Of a DNA stretch of 64,000 nucleotides, positions 34,577-43,594 are shown one piece after another. The notes under the pieces are model-generated. The model saw only the letters and a list, made by a program, of their open reading frames with translations. It was not told the DNA's origin and did no database searches. The first letter of the stretch is position 1; every line of letters begins with the position of its first letter. Origin of the DNA: Tardiphaga robiniae (GTDB lineage: Bacteria > Pseudomonadota > Alphaproteobacteria > Rhizobiales > Xanthobacteraceae); the NCBI RefSeq assembly GCF_001618955.1, contig NZ_LVYV01000012.1:124001-188000 (forward strand), in the 5' to 3' direction. The translations under genes were made by a program, and so were the position numbers.

Positions 34577-35511
34577 CGCGCACCTGCCCAGCGTGGCAGG
34601 CGTGAGGCGAGCGAGGCCAGACCGCCGGGCGCCAGCACGATGACGGCAATGACGCCGAGGCCGTAGAGCACGAGGTACCATTGCCCGAGAAACCGCAGCG
34701 CCTCCGGCAGGATGGTGAGGCCGACAGCACCGATGATGCAGCCGGGGATCGAGCCCATGCCGCCGACGATCAGCATGGTCATCAGCAGGATGGCCTGGGT
34801 GCCGGAGAAACTGTCCGGGCTGATGAAGCGGATCGATGAGGCATAGAGGCAGCCGGCGAGGCCGGCATAGACCGCGCCGATCGTGAAGGCGATCAGCTTG
34901 GTGCGCGTGGTGTCCACGCCGCTCTGCTCAGCCGCGATTTCGGAATCCTTGGTGGCGATCATCGCCCGGCCGAGCGACGACTGTCTGATACGGGCGGCGA
35001 TCGATGCGGCGAGCCCCAGCACCACGATCAGCAGGTAATAATGCTGGATCTGTCCCTGCGGGCCGATACCGAACACGTTAATGCCCGGTATCGCGCGCAG
35101 GCCGGATGTGCCGCCGGTTACGGGCTCCCAATGCACGATGATCAGCCGGACAATCTCACCAAAACCGATCGTAGTCATCGCGAGATAATAAGTGCGCAGC
35201 CGCAAAGTAGGCAGGCCGAGCACAAGGCTCGCACCCATCACGATGACGACCGACAGAAACGGCGTCGTGATCCAGGGTAGGCCGGCCTTGGTCGCGATGC
35301 CCGTCGTATAGGCGCCGAGACCGTAGAATGCGGCCTGACCGAAATTGATCTGGCCGACCCAGCCGGTGGCGAAGTTCAATCCGAGCACGACAATGGCATT
35401 GAGGATCGCGATGTTCAGGAGCTGAATGACATAGTTGTCATGGGTCACTGCGGGGATCAGCAGCGCCACCACAGCGCCAAGCGCGAGCGGAAACCAGTGT
35501 TTCACTGTCAT
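34573..35511 (-). CDS. livM: branched-chain amino acid-type ABC transporter permease LivM
   Basis: A 312-residue inner-membrane permease of the LivM family with about nine or ten helices. The family phrases LNFATGWVGQINFGQAAFYGLGAYTTGI near the N-terminus and GMGSIPGCIIGAVGLTILPE near the C-terminus are present. The EAA-like region SEIAAEQSGVDTTRTKLIAFTIGA contacts the ATPase. It overlaps livH (4 nt) and livG (4 nt), so the permease and ATPase genes form one coupled block. Confidence 0.92.
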   Translation of the reverse strand: MTVKHWFPLALGAVVALLIPAVTHDNYVIQLLNIAILNAIVVLGLNFATGWVGQINFGQAAFYGLGAYTTGIATKAGLPWITTPFLSVVIVMGASLVLGLPTLRLRTYYLAMTTIGFGEIVRLIIVHWEPVTGGTSGLRAIPGINVFGIGPQGQIQHYYLLIVVLGLAASIAARIRQSSLGRAMIATKDSEIAAEQSGVDTTRTKLIAFTIGAVYAGLAGCLYASSIRFISPDSFSGTQAILLMTMLIVGGMGSIPGCIIGAVGLTILPEALRFLGQWYLVLYGLGVIAVIVLAPGGLASLASRLPRWAGAR

Positions 35512-36374
35512 ACCTTCTCGCTGCTCTTCTCGCCGAACAATCCGCGCGGCCAGGCCACGAGCACGGCGATCATCACGATGAAGGCATAGGCATCGCGGAA
35601 GTTCGAGGAGATGTAGCGCGCGCCGAAGGTCTCGATCAGGCCGAGAAACAATCCGCCGATCACCGCGCCTGGCAGATTGCCGAAGCCACCGATCACGCTG
35701 ACGACGAAACCCTTGAGACCTAAGCTGCCACCCATGGTCGGTTCGGCAAGAAAGATCGGCGCAACCAGCAGGCCAGCGATGCCCGACAGGATCGCACCGA
35801 AGGCAAAGGCCACCGCGATGGTACGGTTGACGGGAATCCCGACCAGCCGCGCGGTGTGCAGATCCTGCGCAGTCGCCTGCATCAGGATCCCGAAGCGCGT
35901 CCTGGTGAGCATCAGATATTGCAGCAGCAGGATCACGGCCAGCGTACAGAAGATGAAGAGCTGATGCATCGAAATAACGACGCCGGCAAAGCGCAGCGGC
36001 GGGCCGCGTACCGGCGAGGGCAGCGACACCGGCAGCGGCCCCCAGACGATCAGCGCGATGTTCTCCAGCACGATGCCCATCGCGATGGTGGTGAGGATCA
36101 CGAGGAATGGTGGCCGCCCGCGCAAGGGGAAATAGACCAGCACCATGAAGACGATGCCGATCAGCGCCATCGCCAGCATGGTGGAGGCCCAGGCCAGCGC
36201 CATCGGCAGTTCATGCGTCACCGCGCCCGAAATGCCGATAAAGGCACCGAGCATCAACAACTGTCCCTGCGCGAAATTGACGATCTGAACGGTGTTGAAA
36301 ATCAGCAGCAGACCGAGCGCCACGAGAGCGTAGATGCTCCCGAGCGCCAGACCGTTGACGACGAGCTGGCCCAT
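35508..36374 (-). CDS. livH: branched-chain amino acid-type ABC transporter permease LivH
   Basis: A 288-residue LivH permease. It starts MGQLVVNGLALGSIYALVALGLLLIF, a canonical LivH N-terminus, followed by IVNFAQGQLLMLGAFIG. The C-terminal half has the EAA-like loop (ARLVGIPVNRTIAVAFAFGAILSGIAG) and FVVSVIGGFGNLPGAVIGGL. Together with LivM it forms the translocation channel. It begins 6 nt after the binding-protein stop and overlaps livM by 4 nt. Confidence 0.92.
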   Translation of the reverse strand: MGQLVVNGLALGSIYALVALGLLLIFNTVQIVNFAQGQLLMLGAFIGISGAVTHELPMALAWASTMLAMALIGIVFMVLVYFPLRGRPPFLVILTTIAMGIVLENIALIVWGPLPVSLPSPVRGPPLRFAGVVISMHQLFIFCTLAVILLLQYLMLTRTRFGILMQATAQDLHTARLVGIPVNRTIAVAFAFGAILSGIAGLLVAPIFLAEPTMGGSLGLKGFVVSVIGGFGNLPGAVIGGLFLGLIETFGARYISSNFRDAYAFIVMIAVLVAWPRGLFGEKSSEKV

Positions 36375-36380
36375 GAAGTC

Positions 36381-37541
36381 TTAGAACCCGCTCTCTTTGA
36401 TCGGCCCGGTGAATTCGGGGGTCTTGCCCTTGTTGCGGTAGATGCCGAGCGTATGGGTAAGATCGCCATTGGCATCCGCCTGATAGGAGATCAGCATGCC
36501 CTTGAAGTCCTTGGTGGCCGCCAGTGCATCGCGGATCGCGGGCTTGTCGCAGCCGACTTTCTCAATGATCGACTTCAGCATGAAGACCGAGTCGTAATAG
36601 GAGACGGTGAAGTTGTCGGCCGGCACCTTGTATTTGTCCTGCACGCGCTTTGCCCAATCCAGAATTTTCGGATCGGTCGAGGTTTGGGGGATCATGCCCC
36701 CGATCGCGTAGTTGCCGTCGGCTTCGGCTGCGGACAGATTGTTCAGGGTGGTCTGCGCGACAATGCTGGTATTGCCGATGGTGGTCAGCTTGATGCCGAG
36801 ATCGCCCATCTGCTTCAGCACCAGCGTGATGTCGGAGGGACGACCGAACAGGATCAGGCTGTCGGCGCCCTTGTCCTTGATCTCCAGAAGCTGCGCGCTC
36901 ATGTCCTTATCGGACGGGGCATAAGAGGCCGTTGCGACCGGCGTGACATTGAGTTTGGCAAGTGCCGCCTGAATGCCCTTCGACGCGCCGAGACCGTAAT
37001 CGTCGGCAACGACGAGAATGCCAGGCTTGGTCTTCTTCAGCGACTTCACGAGATATTCGGGGATCAGGTCGGCGAGCTGACCGTCATGGGCGTGGGTGCG
37101 GAACAGCCACTTCGAGCCCTGCGCGGTTACCTTGGCATTTGTCGCGCCGACGATGAACGGCGTCTCGGACTTGTTGACGCTCTCGGTCTGCGCGAACACA
37201 TGCGGCGAGATCATCGACGACATGATGACCAGCGGCTTGCTCTCGATGATGCGGTTCATCGCATTCAGCGCGTCGGTTGACGAGGCGCCGGTGTCCTCGG
37301 TGGTGAGCGCGATCTTCTTGCCGGCAATGCCGCCGGCCGCATTGATCTCATCGACGGCGAATTCGGCGCCGTTGCGGGCCTGCGTGCCGAGCAACGCGAG
37401 GTTGCCCGTCAGCGGAGTGGTCAACCCGAACGGGATCGTCGCGGGGCAGGCAGCCGCGTCGGCCTTGGCAGTGTTGGTGAAACCGATCAGGCACAGCAGC
37501 GCGGCGCCTGTCTTCATGGTCCTGGAGAATCCCTGCAACAT
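36381..37541 (-). CDS. LIV-type ABC transporter substrate-binding protein
   Basis: A 386-residue periplasmic receptor of the leucine/amide-binding family (Peripla_BP_6). The signal peptide is in MLQGFSRTMKTGAALLCLIGFTNTAKA. The mature start FGLTTPLTGNLALLGTQARNGAEFAVDEINAAGGI is typical of the family and holds the ligand-binding Ser/Thr region. Start 37541 was chosen over 37622 because a CAGGAAA box precedes it and the frame extension runs through a putative operator; an internal start at 37517 (MKTG) is an alternative. It heads the operon with livHMGF. The divergent hydrolases nearby suggest an amide, ureide or similar N-containing compound as ligand. Confidence 0.9.
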   Translation of the reverse strand: MLQGFSRTMKTGAALLCLIGFTNTAKADAAACPATIPFGLTTPLTGNLALLGTQARNGAEFAVDEINAAGGIAGKKIALTTEDTGASSTDALNAMNRIIESKPLVIMSSMISPHVFAQTESVNKSETPFIVGATNAKVTAQGSKWLFRTHAHDGQLADLIPEYLVKSLKKTKPGILVVADDYGLGASKGIQAALAKLNVTPVATASYAPSDKDMSAQLLEIKDKGADSLILFGRPSDITLVLKQMGDLGIKLTTIGNTSIVAQTTLNNLSAAEADGNYAIGGMIPQTSTDPKILDWAKRVQDKYKVPADNFTVSYYDSVFMLKSIIEKVGCDKPAIRDALAATKDFKGMLISYQADANGDLTHTLGIYRNKGKTPEFTGPIKESGF

Positions 37542-37565
37542 CGACGTTTCCTGGTTACGTTCAGC

Positions 37566-37582
37566 TTGCATTCTGTATGCAA
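37566..37582. promoter_or_regulatory. putative GntR-type operator upstream of the LIV operon
   Basis: TTGCAT-TCTGT-ATGCAA, a perfect 6-bp inverted repeat ending 25 nt before the binding-protein start. It resembles the half-sites of the larger repeat at 38134-38174 (TGTATnC core). Binding by a GntR/FCD repressor is inference; no such gene is in the window. Confidence 0.45.
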
Positions 37583-37650
37583 ACCGGGTGCCAGATCGTC
37601 GACATTTCGAGGCGCTGAACACCGGCGGCGATCAAGCCGCTGTGTTCGCG

Positions 37651-38082
37651 TTACGCTTCGATATCCATGCGCACGAGAATGCGTTCGGCGCTGTCGTTCC
37701 AGACATCCATCCTCACGATCTTGCCGTCGCGCACGACGAAGCGATCGACATAGCGATTGCCTTCGAACGGCGTGCCGTCATGCCATTCGCCGTAGAGCGT
37801 GCCGGTATTGTAGACGATGGTCTCGCCATTCCCCGGCGACACGTCGGTGCGCTCCATCTTCTTCTTCACCCATTTGTAGCGCATGGCGTTGAACGCGGTG
37901 GCATCGCGCGGATGCTTGAACTTGCGACCGCCGGTGAAGGTGATCGCGACGTCGGCCGACATGAAGGTGCCCGCGGTTTCCGGGTCCGGCACCATGGAGG
38001 CCACGAGAAACCGCTCGACGAGGTCGGCAGCCTGGGCGGTTTCATTGGTGACGGGCGCAAGCGCGGTGGGGGATTGCGACAT
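37651..38082 (-). CDS. SnoaL-like nuclear-transport-factor-2 fold protein
   Basis: A 143-residue NTF2-like protein of the SnoaL/ketosteroid-isomerase type. An N-terminal helix (AADLVERFLVASMVPDPETAGTF) is followed by the curved sheet with VAITFTGGRKF and GTLYGEWHDGTPFEGNRYVDRFVVRDGKIVRMDVWNDS, the family's ending. It could act as a small isomerase, hydrolase or binding protein in the pathway of its neighbours; catalytic residues cannot be assigned. It lies 109 nt upstream of the LIV operon on the same strand and is divergent from the amidohydrolase. Confidence 0.75.
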   Translation of the reverse strand: MSQSPTALAPVTNETAQAADLVERFLVASMVPDPETAGTFMSADVAITFTGGRKFKHPRDATAFNAMRYKWVKKKMERTDVSPGNGETIVYNTGTLYGEWHDGTPFEGNRYVDRFVVRDGKIVRMDVWNDSAERILVRMDIEA

Positions 38083-38133
38083 CGGGTTTCTCCTGCGGAC
38101 AGATGCTGGCGCCATCATAGCAAAACCGGTGCC

Positions 38134-38174
38134 AGAATTGTATTCGGTAGATGCATCAGATCGTATACAATTCT
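38134..38174. promoter_or_regulatory. 10-bp inverted repeat, putative GntR-type operator
   Basis: AGAATTGTAT (38134-38143) and its exact inverse ATACAATTCT (38165-38174) are separated by 21 bp, about four helical turns from end to end. TTGTATAC-type halves are common in GntR/FCD operators. The site lies in the AT-rich divergent region between the SnoaL-like gene and the amidohydrolase and could control both. Regulator identity is unknown. Confidence 0.5.
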
Positions 38175-38350
38175 TGTGTGCGGCGACTGATTATTGGGAG
38201 TTCTCTGAAGGAAGATTTGAAGATACTAGTGTATTTTCAGATAGTTAATCAGAGATTGAATCGCATGCGCCTTGGCACATGCCTTGCTTGCCCACGCATA
38301 TGCTTTCGCTACGTCCCGCTCGGTGGCGTGGCCTCTCCAGGAGTCCTCCC

Positions 38351-39586
38351 ATGACCTTCGACCTCATCCTGCGCAACGCGCGCATTGCCGACCGGCCTGA
38401 TGGCCCGGTGGATATCGGCATTCGCGGCGGGCGGTTCGAGGCCATCGAGATCGGCCTGCCGCGCGGCGTGGCGCCGGATCAGGATGTCGGCGGCCGGCTG
38501 CTCGTGCCGGGCTTCGTGGAGACGCATATCCATCTCGACAAATCCTGCCTCCTGGGCCGCTGCAATTGCGCGAAGGGTACGCTCGCGGAGGTGATCAGCG
38601 AAGTCTCCCGGGCCAAACGCGACTTCACCGAAGAGGATGTCTATGCACGCGCATCGCAGACGCTGGAGAAAGCGATCAAGCACGGCACCAACCGCATGCG
38701 CACCCATGTCGAGGTCGATCCGCGTATCGGGTTGACCAGCTTTCGCGCGCTGAAGAAGTTGAAGCAGGATTACGCCTGGGCGATCGATCTGCAGCTGTGT
38801 GTGTTTCCGCAGGAAGGATTGCTCGACGATCCCGGCTGCGAGGATGTGCTGCTGCAGGCGATGCGAGAGGGCGCGGATCTTCTCGGCGGCGTGCCTTACA
38901 TCGACAAGGACTCGAACGGCCAGATCGCCAGGATCTTCGGCATCGCGCAGGAGTTCGGCGTCGATATCGATTTCCACCTCGATTTCGATCTCGATCCGAC
39001 GCGGTCCGATTTCGAAGAGGTTTGCCGCATGACGGAGGCCACGGGCTGGGGCGGTCGCGTGGCCATCGGCCATGCCACGAAACTGTCGGCGATGCCGCCG
39101 GCAGCCTTCGAGGCGGCTGCGAAACGGCTGGCGGATGCTGGCGTCGCCGTCACCGTATTGCCGGCAACCGACCTGTTCCTCACAGGCCGCGGCAGCGATC
39201 ATAATGTGCCGCGCGGCGTGACATCGGCGCACAAGCTGCGCGCGCTGGGTGTGAATGCGAATATCTCCACCAACAATGTGCTGAATCCGTTCACGCCGTT
39301 CGGGGATGTCTCGCTGATCCGCATGATCAATCTCTACGCCAATGTGATGCAGGTCGGCGCCATGGACGATCTTGCCGGATGTCTCGATCTCGTGACGTCG
39401 GCTTCGGCGAAGCTGCTCAACCTGAAGCACTACGGCATCGCCGTCGGCAATTCCGCCGATCTCGTGGTGCTCGATTGCGAGACCAAGGCAGAGGCGGTAT
39501 GCGAGATTGCGCAGCCGCTGTTCGGTTTCAAGAACGGCATCAGGACCTTCATCAGGCCGGCTGCGAGTCTGCTCAAGCCCCACTGA
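38351..39586 (+). CDS. amidohydrolase, cytosine deaminase-like, with altered metal site
   Basis: A 411-residue amidohydrolase superfamily enzyme of the CodA/AtzC-like branch. The strand-1 metal motif is H59-x-H61 (GFVETHIHLDKSC), with further histidines at H209 (DFHLDFDLDP) and H241 (IGHATKLSAMPP). At the strand-8 position, where E. coli cytosine deaminase has the metal/catalytic Asp pair before F-D-P-W, this protein has Asn308-Asn309 (ISTNNVLNPFTPFGD). The residue three after H209 is Phe where CodA has its catalytic Glu. It is therefore unlikely to be a conventional cytosine deaminase. The start ATG 38351 has an AGGAG box. An amidase follows 31 nt later in the same operon. Confidence 0.8.
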   Translation: MTFDLILRNARIADRPDGPVDIGIRGGRFEAIEIGLPRGVAPDQDVGGRLLVPGFVETHIHLDKSCLLGRCNCAKGTLAEVISEVSRAKRDFTEEDVYARASQTLEKAIKHGTNRMRTHVEVDPRIGLTSFRALKKLKQDYAWAIDLQLCVFPQEGLLDDPGCEDVLLQAMREGADLLGGVPYIDKDSNGQIARIFGIAQEFGVDIDFHLDFDLDPTRSDFEEVCRMTEATGWGGRVAIGHATKLSAMPPAAFEAAAKRLADAGVAVTVLPATDLFLTGRGSDHNVPRGVTSAHKLRALGVNANISTNNVLNPFTPFGDVSLIRMINLYANVMQVGAMDDLAGCLDLVTSASAKLLNLKHYGIAVGNSADLVVLDCETKAEAVCEIAQPLFGFKNGIRTFIRPAASLLKPH

Positions 39587-39617
39587 AGCGGGCGCCCCTT
39601 GCTGTACGGAGACTTCG

Positions 39618-40793
39618 ATGCCGATCAATGACACGCTCAATGCCTTTGTGGATCACGGCCACATCGAAGTGCAGACGACGAAGGAAGGGCCTCTCGCTGG
39701 TCTCACCTTTGCGCTGAAGGATTTTTTCGATCTTGCCAATGTACCGACCGGCGCCGGCAGCCCGGAATGGCTGGCGACACATCCGGTGCCGACGAAATCA
39801 ACGCCAGTGGTCGATCGCCTGCTCGATGCCGGCGTGAAACTGGTCGGCAAGACGCATACGGATGAACTGGCCTGGAGCCTCAATGGCGAGAACGCGCATT
39901 ACGGCACGCCGATCAATCCGGCCGCGCCCGGCCGCATCCCTGGCGGCTCGTCGAGCGGATCGGCCGCTGCGACCGCCGGTGCGCTCGTCGATTTCGCTAT
40001 CGGCTCCGACACCGGCGGCTCGGTGCGTTTGCCCGCCAGCTATTGCGGTGTCTACGGCATTCGCACCACGCATGGTCGTGTTCCGCTCGATGGCGCGGTG
40101 CCGCTGGCACCGAGTTACGACACCGTCGGCTGGTTCGCGCGCACGCCCGAATTGATGGCCGAGGTCGGCAAAGTGCTGCTCGACAAGGCGCGTGCCCCGC
40201 GCCGGGTGAAGAAGGTTCTGATCGCAAGCGACCTGTTTGGCGCTGTCGATGAGAAGGTTCGCAACCTGCTGCAGCCGTCGGTCGATCGCATCAAGGCGCT
40301 GATTGGCGCGAGCGAGGAGGTAGATGTCGCAAGCGGTGAACTCAACGCCTGGCGCAACACCTTCCGTGTAGTCCAGTCGGAAGAAGCCTGGGCCGCGCAG
40401 GGCGAATGGATCAAGGCGACCCAGCCGAAACTCGGCCCCGGCGTGAAGGAACGTTTCGCGGCTGCGGCGGTTTTGGATCCCGCCGAGATCGCCGCCGCAC
40501 GCGCGATGCGCAAGACCATCGTTGAACGCGTGCTGTCGCTGCTGTCCGCCGATACAGTCATGGTGCTGCCGACCGCACCAGGCATTGCGCCGCTGCGCAA
40601 CACGCCGGATGCGACGCTCGATGTGTTCCGCGCCCGCGCCATCGAATTGCTCTGTGTGTCCGGCCATGCCGGAACGCCGCAGGTCTCAATGCCTGTCGCC
40701 AAGTTCGACGATTGCCCGATCGGGTTGTCGATCATGGGCGCACGGGACTGCGATGAGGATATTTTGCAGTTGGCTGTGGAATTGGGGAAGTAA
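39618..40793 (+). CDS. amidase signature family hydrolase
   Basis: A 391-residue amidase with the Ser-cisSer-Lys triad visible as Lys34 (ALKDFFD), Ser111 (GGSSSGSAAA) and nucleophile Ser135 (GSDTGGSVRLPAS). Its compact length and the phrase HGRVPLDGAVPLAPSYDTVGWFAR place it with the AMI1-like indole-acetamide hydrolase branch rather than with GatA or AtzF. It would release ammonia from a primary amide. The gene is the second of a two-gene operon after the amidohydrolase and opposite the LIV importer, so it likely acts on the compound imported by that system. A palindromic repeat locus follows. Confidence 0.87.
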   Translation: MPINDTLNAFVDHGHIEVQTTKEGPLAGLTFALKDFFDLANVPTGAGSPEWLATHPVPTKSTPVVDRLLDAGVKLVGKTHTDELAWSLNGENAHYGTPINPAAPGRIPGGSSSGSAAATAGALVDFAIGSDTGGSVRLPASYCGVYGIRTTHGRVPLDGAVPLAPSYDTVGWFARTPELMAEVGKVLLDKARAPRRVKKVLIASDLFGAVDEKVRNLLQPSVDRIKALIGASEEVDVASGELNAWRNTFRVVQSEEAWAAQGEWIKATQPKLGPGVKERFAAAAVLDPAEIAAARAMRKTIVERVLSLLSADTVMVLPTAPGIAPLRNTPDATLDVFRARAIELLCVSGHAGTPQVSMPVAKFDDCPIGLSIMGARDCDEDILQLAVELGK

Positions 40794-40799
40794 CGCGCC

Positions 40800-41010
40800 G
40801 GCCGTGCGCTCCCTCTCCCCGCTCTGCGCGGGGAGAGGGGTGGGGTGAGGGGCTGGGCACTCACTAAAATAAATCGGATGAGGTGCGGGTCGGACAATCC
40901 GATCCGAGAATCAATCATTGAGGAGAGGCGCTGCCATGCCCCTCACCCGACCAACTTCGCTGCGCTTCGCCGGTCGACCTCTCCCCGCAATGCGGGGAGA
41001 GGTTAAGTAA
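40800..41010. repeat. paired GC-rich palindromic repeat element (locus C)
   Basis: The same design as locus A: a left hairpin CCCTCTCCCCGC/GCGGGGAGAGGG (40811-40839) followed by GTGAGGGG, ~110 bp of unrelated AT-richer sequence, then CCCCTCACCC and a right hairpin of 12-bp arms (40977-41003) ending GGTTAAG. The right end is identical to that of locus A apart from one loop base. It separates the convergent amidase and tex genes and is a likely bidirectional terminator. Confidence 0.75.
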
Positions 41011-41012
41011 GA

Positions 41013-43355
41013 CTACTTCGCCTTCCCCGCGCCCTTCTCGGCCGCGCGGCGCAGTGCCTCTGCAAATGCACCACCGCCACTGCTCTCCTGCTTCGCCGGA
41101 GCACGCGATGTCATCTGGCGTTCGTTGAAGCGAGGGCCGCGATCGGCTTGCGGACGGTCGGCCTTGGCGCCGACAGGATCGTCCATGCGCAGCGTCAGCG
41201 CGATGCGCTTGCGGGCGACTTCGACTTCCAGCACCTTCACCTTGACGATGTCGCCTGACTTCACGACTTCGCGTGGATCCTTGATGAATGTCTTCGACAT
41301 CGCCGAGATGTGCACCAGGCCGTCCTGATGCACGCCGATATCGACGAAGGCGCCGAAAGCAGCGACGTTGGTCACTGTGCCTTCGAGCACCATGCCGGGC
41401 TTGAGATCGCTCAGTTTCTCGACGCCTTCCATGAACACCGCAGCCTTGAAGGCGGGGCGGGGGTCGCGGCCGGGCTTTTCGAGTTCTTTCAGGATGTCGG
41501 TGACGGTCGGCAGGCCGAAGGTGTCATCGACGAAGGTCTTGGGCTGCACCTTGCGCAGGATCTCGGCATTGCCGATCAGCGCCTTGATGTCGCTCTTGGT
41601 GGCCTCCAGAATCTTCCTCACCAGCGGATAGGCCTCCGGATGCACGCCGGATTTATCGAGCGGATCCTCGCCGTCATTGATGCGCAGGAAGCCGGCACAT
41701 TGTTCGAATGCCTTCGGGCCAAGCCGCGGCACTTCCTTCAGCGCCTTGCGTGACTTGAACGGGCCGTTGGCGTCGCGGTGCTGCACGATGCTCTGCGCCA
41801 GACCCGTACCGATGCCGGACACGCGTGCCAGCAGCGGCGCGGATGCTGTGTTCACGTCGACACCGACGCCGTTCACGCAGTCTTCCACGACGGCATCGAG
41901 CGACCGCGCCAGTTTGCTCTCGCCGAGATCGTGCTGATACTGGCCGACGCCGATCGCCTTCGGATCGATCTTCACCAGTTCGGCCAGCGGATCCTGCAGG
42001 CGGCGCGCGATGGAAACCGCGCCGCGCAGCGTGACGTCGAGCTCGGGCAGTTCTTCAGAGGCGAAGGCCGAGGCCGAATAGACCGAGGCGCCGGCTTCCG
42101 ACACCACGATCTTCGACATCTTGAGGTCCGGCAGCAGCTTGACCAGCTCCATGGCCAGCTTGTCGGTCTCGCGCGAGGCGGTGCCGTTGCCGATGGCGAT
42201 CAGGTCGACCTTGTGTTGGACGGCGAGCTTGCCGAGCATGGCGAGCGACGCATCCCACTGGCGCTGCGGCTCATGCGGATAAATCGTGGTCGTTGCGACG
42301 ACCTTGCCTGTCGCGTCGATGATCGCGGTTTTCACACCCGAACGGAAGCCTGGATCGAGGCCCATGGTGACGCGCGCGCCGGCAGGCGCTGCGAGCAGCA
42401 GGTCGCGCAGGTTCGACGCGAACACGCGGACGCCTTCTTCTTCCGCCGCAGTCCACAGCCGCATGCGCAGGTCGATGTTGAGATGGACCTGGATCTTGGT
42501 GCGCCAGGCCCAGCGCGTGGTTTCGGTCAGCCACTTGTCGCCGGGGCGGCCCTGATCGGAGACGCCGAAGCGGTTCATGATCTTCAGCTCATAGGAGCTT
42601 GGTGTGGTAGTTGGCGCAGGCGTGGCCGGTACCGGCTCGGGCTGCATCGCGAGATCGAGGATCTCTTCCTTCTCGCCGCGGAACAACGCCAGGATACGGT
42701 GTGATGGGAGCTTGTGCAGCGGCTCGCTGAAGTCGAAATAGTCCTTGAACTTCTCGCCTTCGGTCTTCTTCCCGGTGCGCACGGTCGAGGCCATCAGGCC
42801 GTTCGACCACATCTGCTCGCGCAGCGCGCCGATCAGATCGGCATCTTCGGCGAACCGCTCGACGAGGATCGCGCGGGCGCCATCCAGTGCCGCGGCGACA
42901 TCGGCGACGTTCTTCTCGGCATTGACGAAAGCTTCCGCAACTTTCTTTGGATCGTTCTGCGGCTCCGTCAGCAACAGTTCCGACAGCGGCTCGAGGCCGG
43001 CTTCCCTGGCGATCTCGGCCTTGGTGCGGCGCTTCGGCTTGAACGGCAGATAGATGTCTTCGAGACGGCCCTTGGTGTCGGCGGTCATGATCGCCGTTTC
43101 GAGCGCGGCATCGAGCTTGCCCTGTTCGCGCACCGATTCCAGAATCACGAGGCGGCGTTCTTCGAGTTCGCGCAGATAGGTCAGGCGCTCTTCCAGCGTG
43201 CGCAGTTGCGCGTCATCGAGACCGCCGGTGATTTCCTTGCGGTAGCGCGCCACGAACGGCACCGTCGCGCCGCCGTTGAGCAGCTCTACCGTCGCCGCGA
43301 CCTGCTGTTCGCGCACGCCAAGTTCGTCTGCGATCTTCTGATTGATGTTTGCCAC
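41013..43355 (-). CDS. tex: Tex family RNA-binding transcription accessory protein
   Basis: A 780-residue Tex protein, a nucleic-acid-binding factor associated with transcription elongation and stress tolerance. The N-terminal domain contains [21 protein letters not shown]. The YqgF-like domain is in [18 protein letters not shown]. Helix-hairpin-helix repeats follow ([41 protein letters not shown]), and a C-terminal S1 RNA-binding domain is seen in [31 protein letters not shown] set the start at the GTG 43355 (then [15 protein letters not shown]), where homology begins; an ATG at 43391 is in frame but adds foreign residues. A Lys/Arg/Ala-rich tail ends the protein. Confidence 0.93.
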   Translation of the reverse strand: MANINQKIADELGVREQQVAATVELLNGGATVPFVARYRKEITGGLDDAQLRTLEERLTYLRELEERRLVILESVREQGKLDAALETAIMTADTKGRLEDIYLPFKPKRRTKAEIAREAGLEPLSELLLTEPQNDPKKVAEAFVNAEKNVADVAAALDGARAILVERFAEDADLIGALREQMWSNGLMASTVRTGKKTEGEKFKDYFDFSEPLHKLPSHRILALFRGEKEEILDLAMQPEPVPATPAPTTTPSSYELKIMNRFGVSDQGRPGDKWLTETTRWAWRTKIQVHLNIDLRMRLWTAAEEEGVRVFASNLRDLLLAAPAGARVTMGLDPGFRSGVKTAIIDATGKVVATTTIYPHEPQRQWDASLAMLGKLAVQHKVDLIAIGNGTASRETDKLAMELVKLLPDLKMSKIVVSEAGASVYSASAFASEELPELDVTLRGAVSIARRLQDPLAELVKIDPKAIGVGQYQHDLGESKLARSLDAVVEDCVNGVGVDVNTASAPLLARVSGIGTGLAQSIVQHRDANGPFKSRKALKEVPRLGPKAFEQCAGFLRINDGEDPLDKSGVHPEAYPLVRKILEATKSDIKALIGNAEILRKVQPKTFVDDTFGLPTVTDILKELEKPGRDPRPAFKAAVFMEGVEKLSDLKPGMVLEGTVTNVAAFGAFVDIGVHQDGLVHISAMSKTFIKDPREVVKSGDIVKVKVLEVEVARKRIALTLRMDDPVGAKADRPQADRGPRFNERQMTSRAPAKQESSGGGAFAEALRRAAEKGAGKAK

Positions 43356-43594
43356 GCGTAGAGATTCCTTCGAAATTCCGTGGCGGGTCATACCGCCGTC
43401 GCAAAACGCTTATGGACCGATGCCGCACGATTCATCAACCCCGGCGGATGCAGTCGATTGTTCTGTGGATCGCGTTGTTTTGCTTCGAAAATTGCAGTGT
43501 TCGGTGCGCTTCATGACAGTGCGGCTGTGCAAAAATATAATGCTAGATCGCGGCCTGCGAACTGTGTAGACGGACGTTCCTTTCGGGAGCGGCA

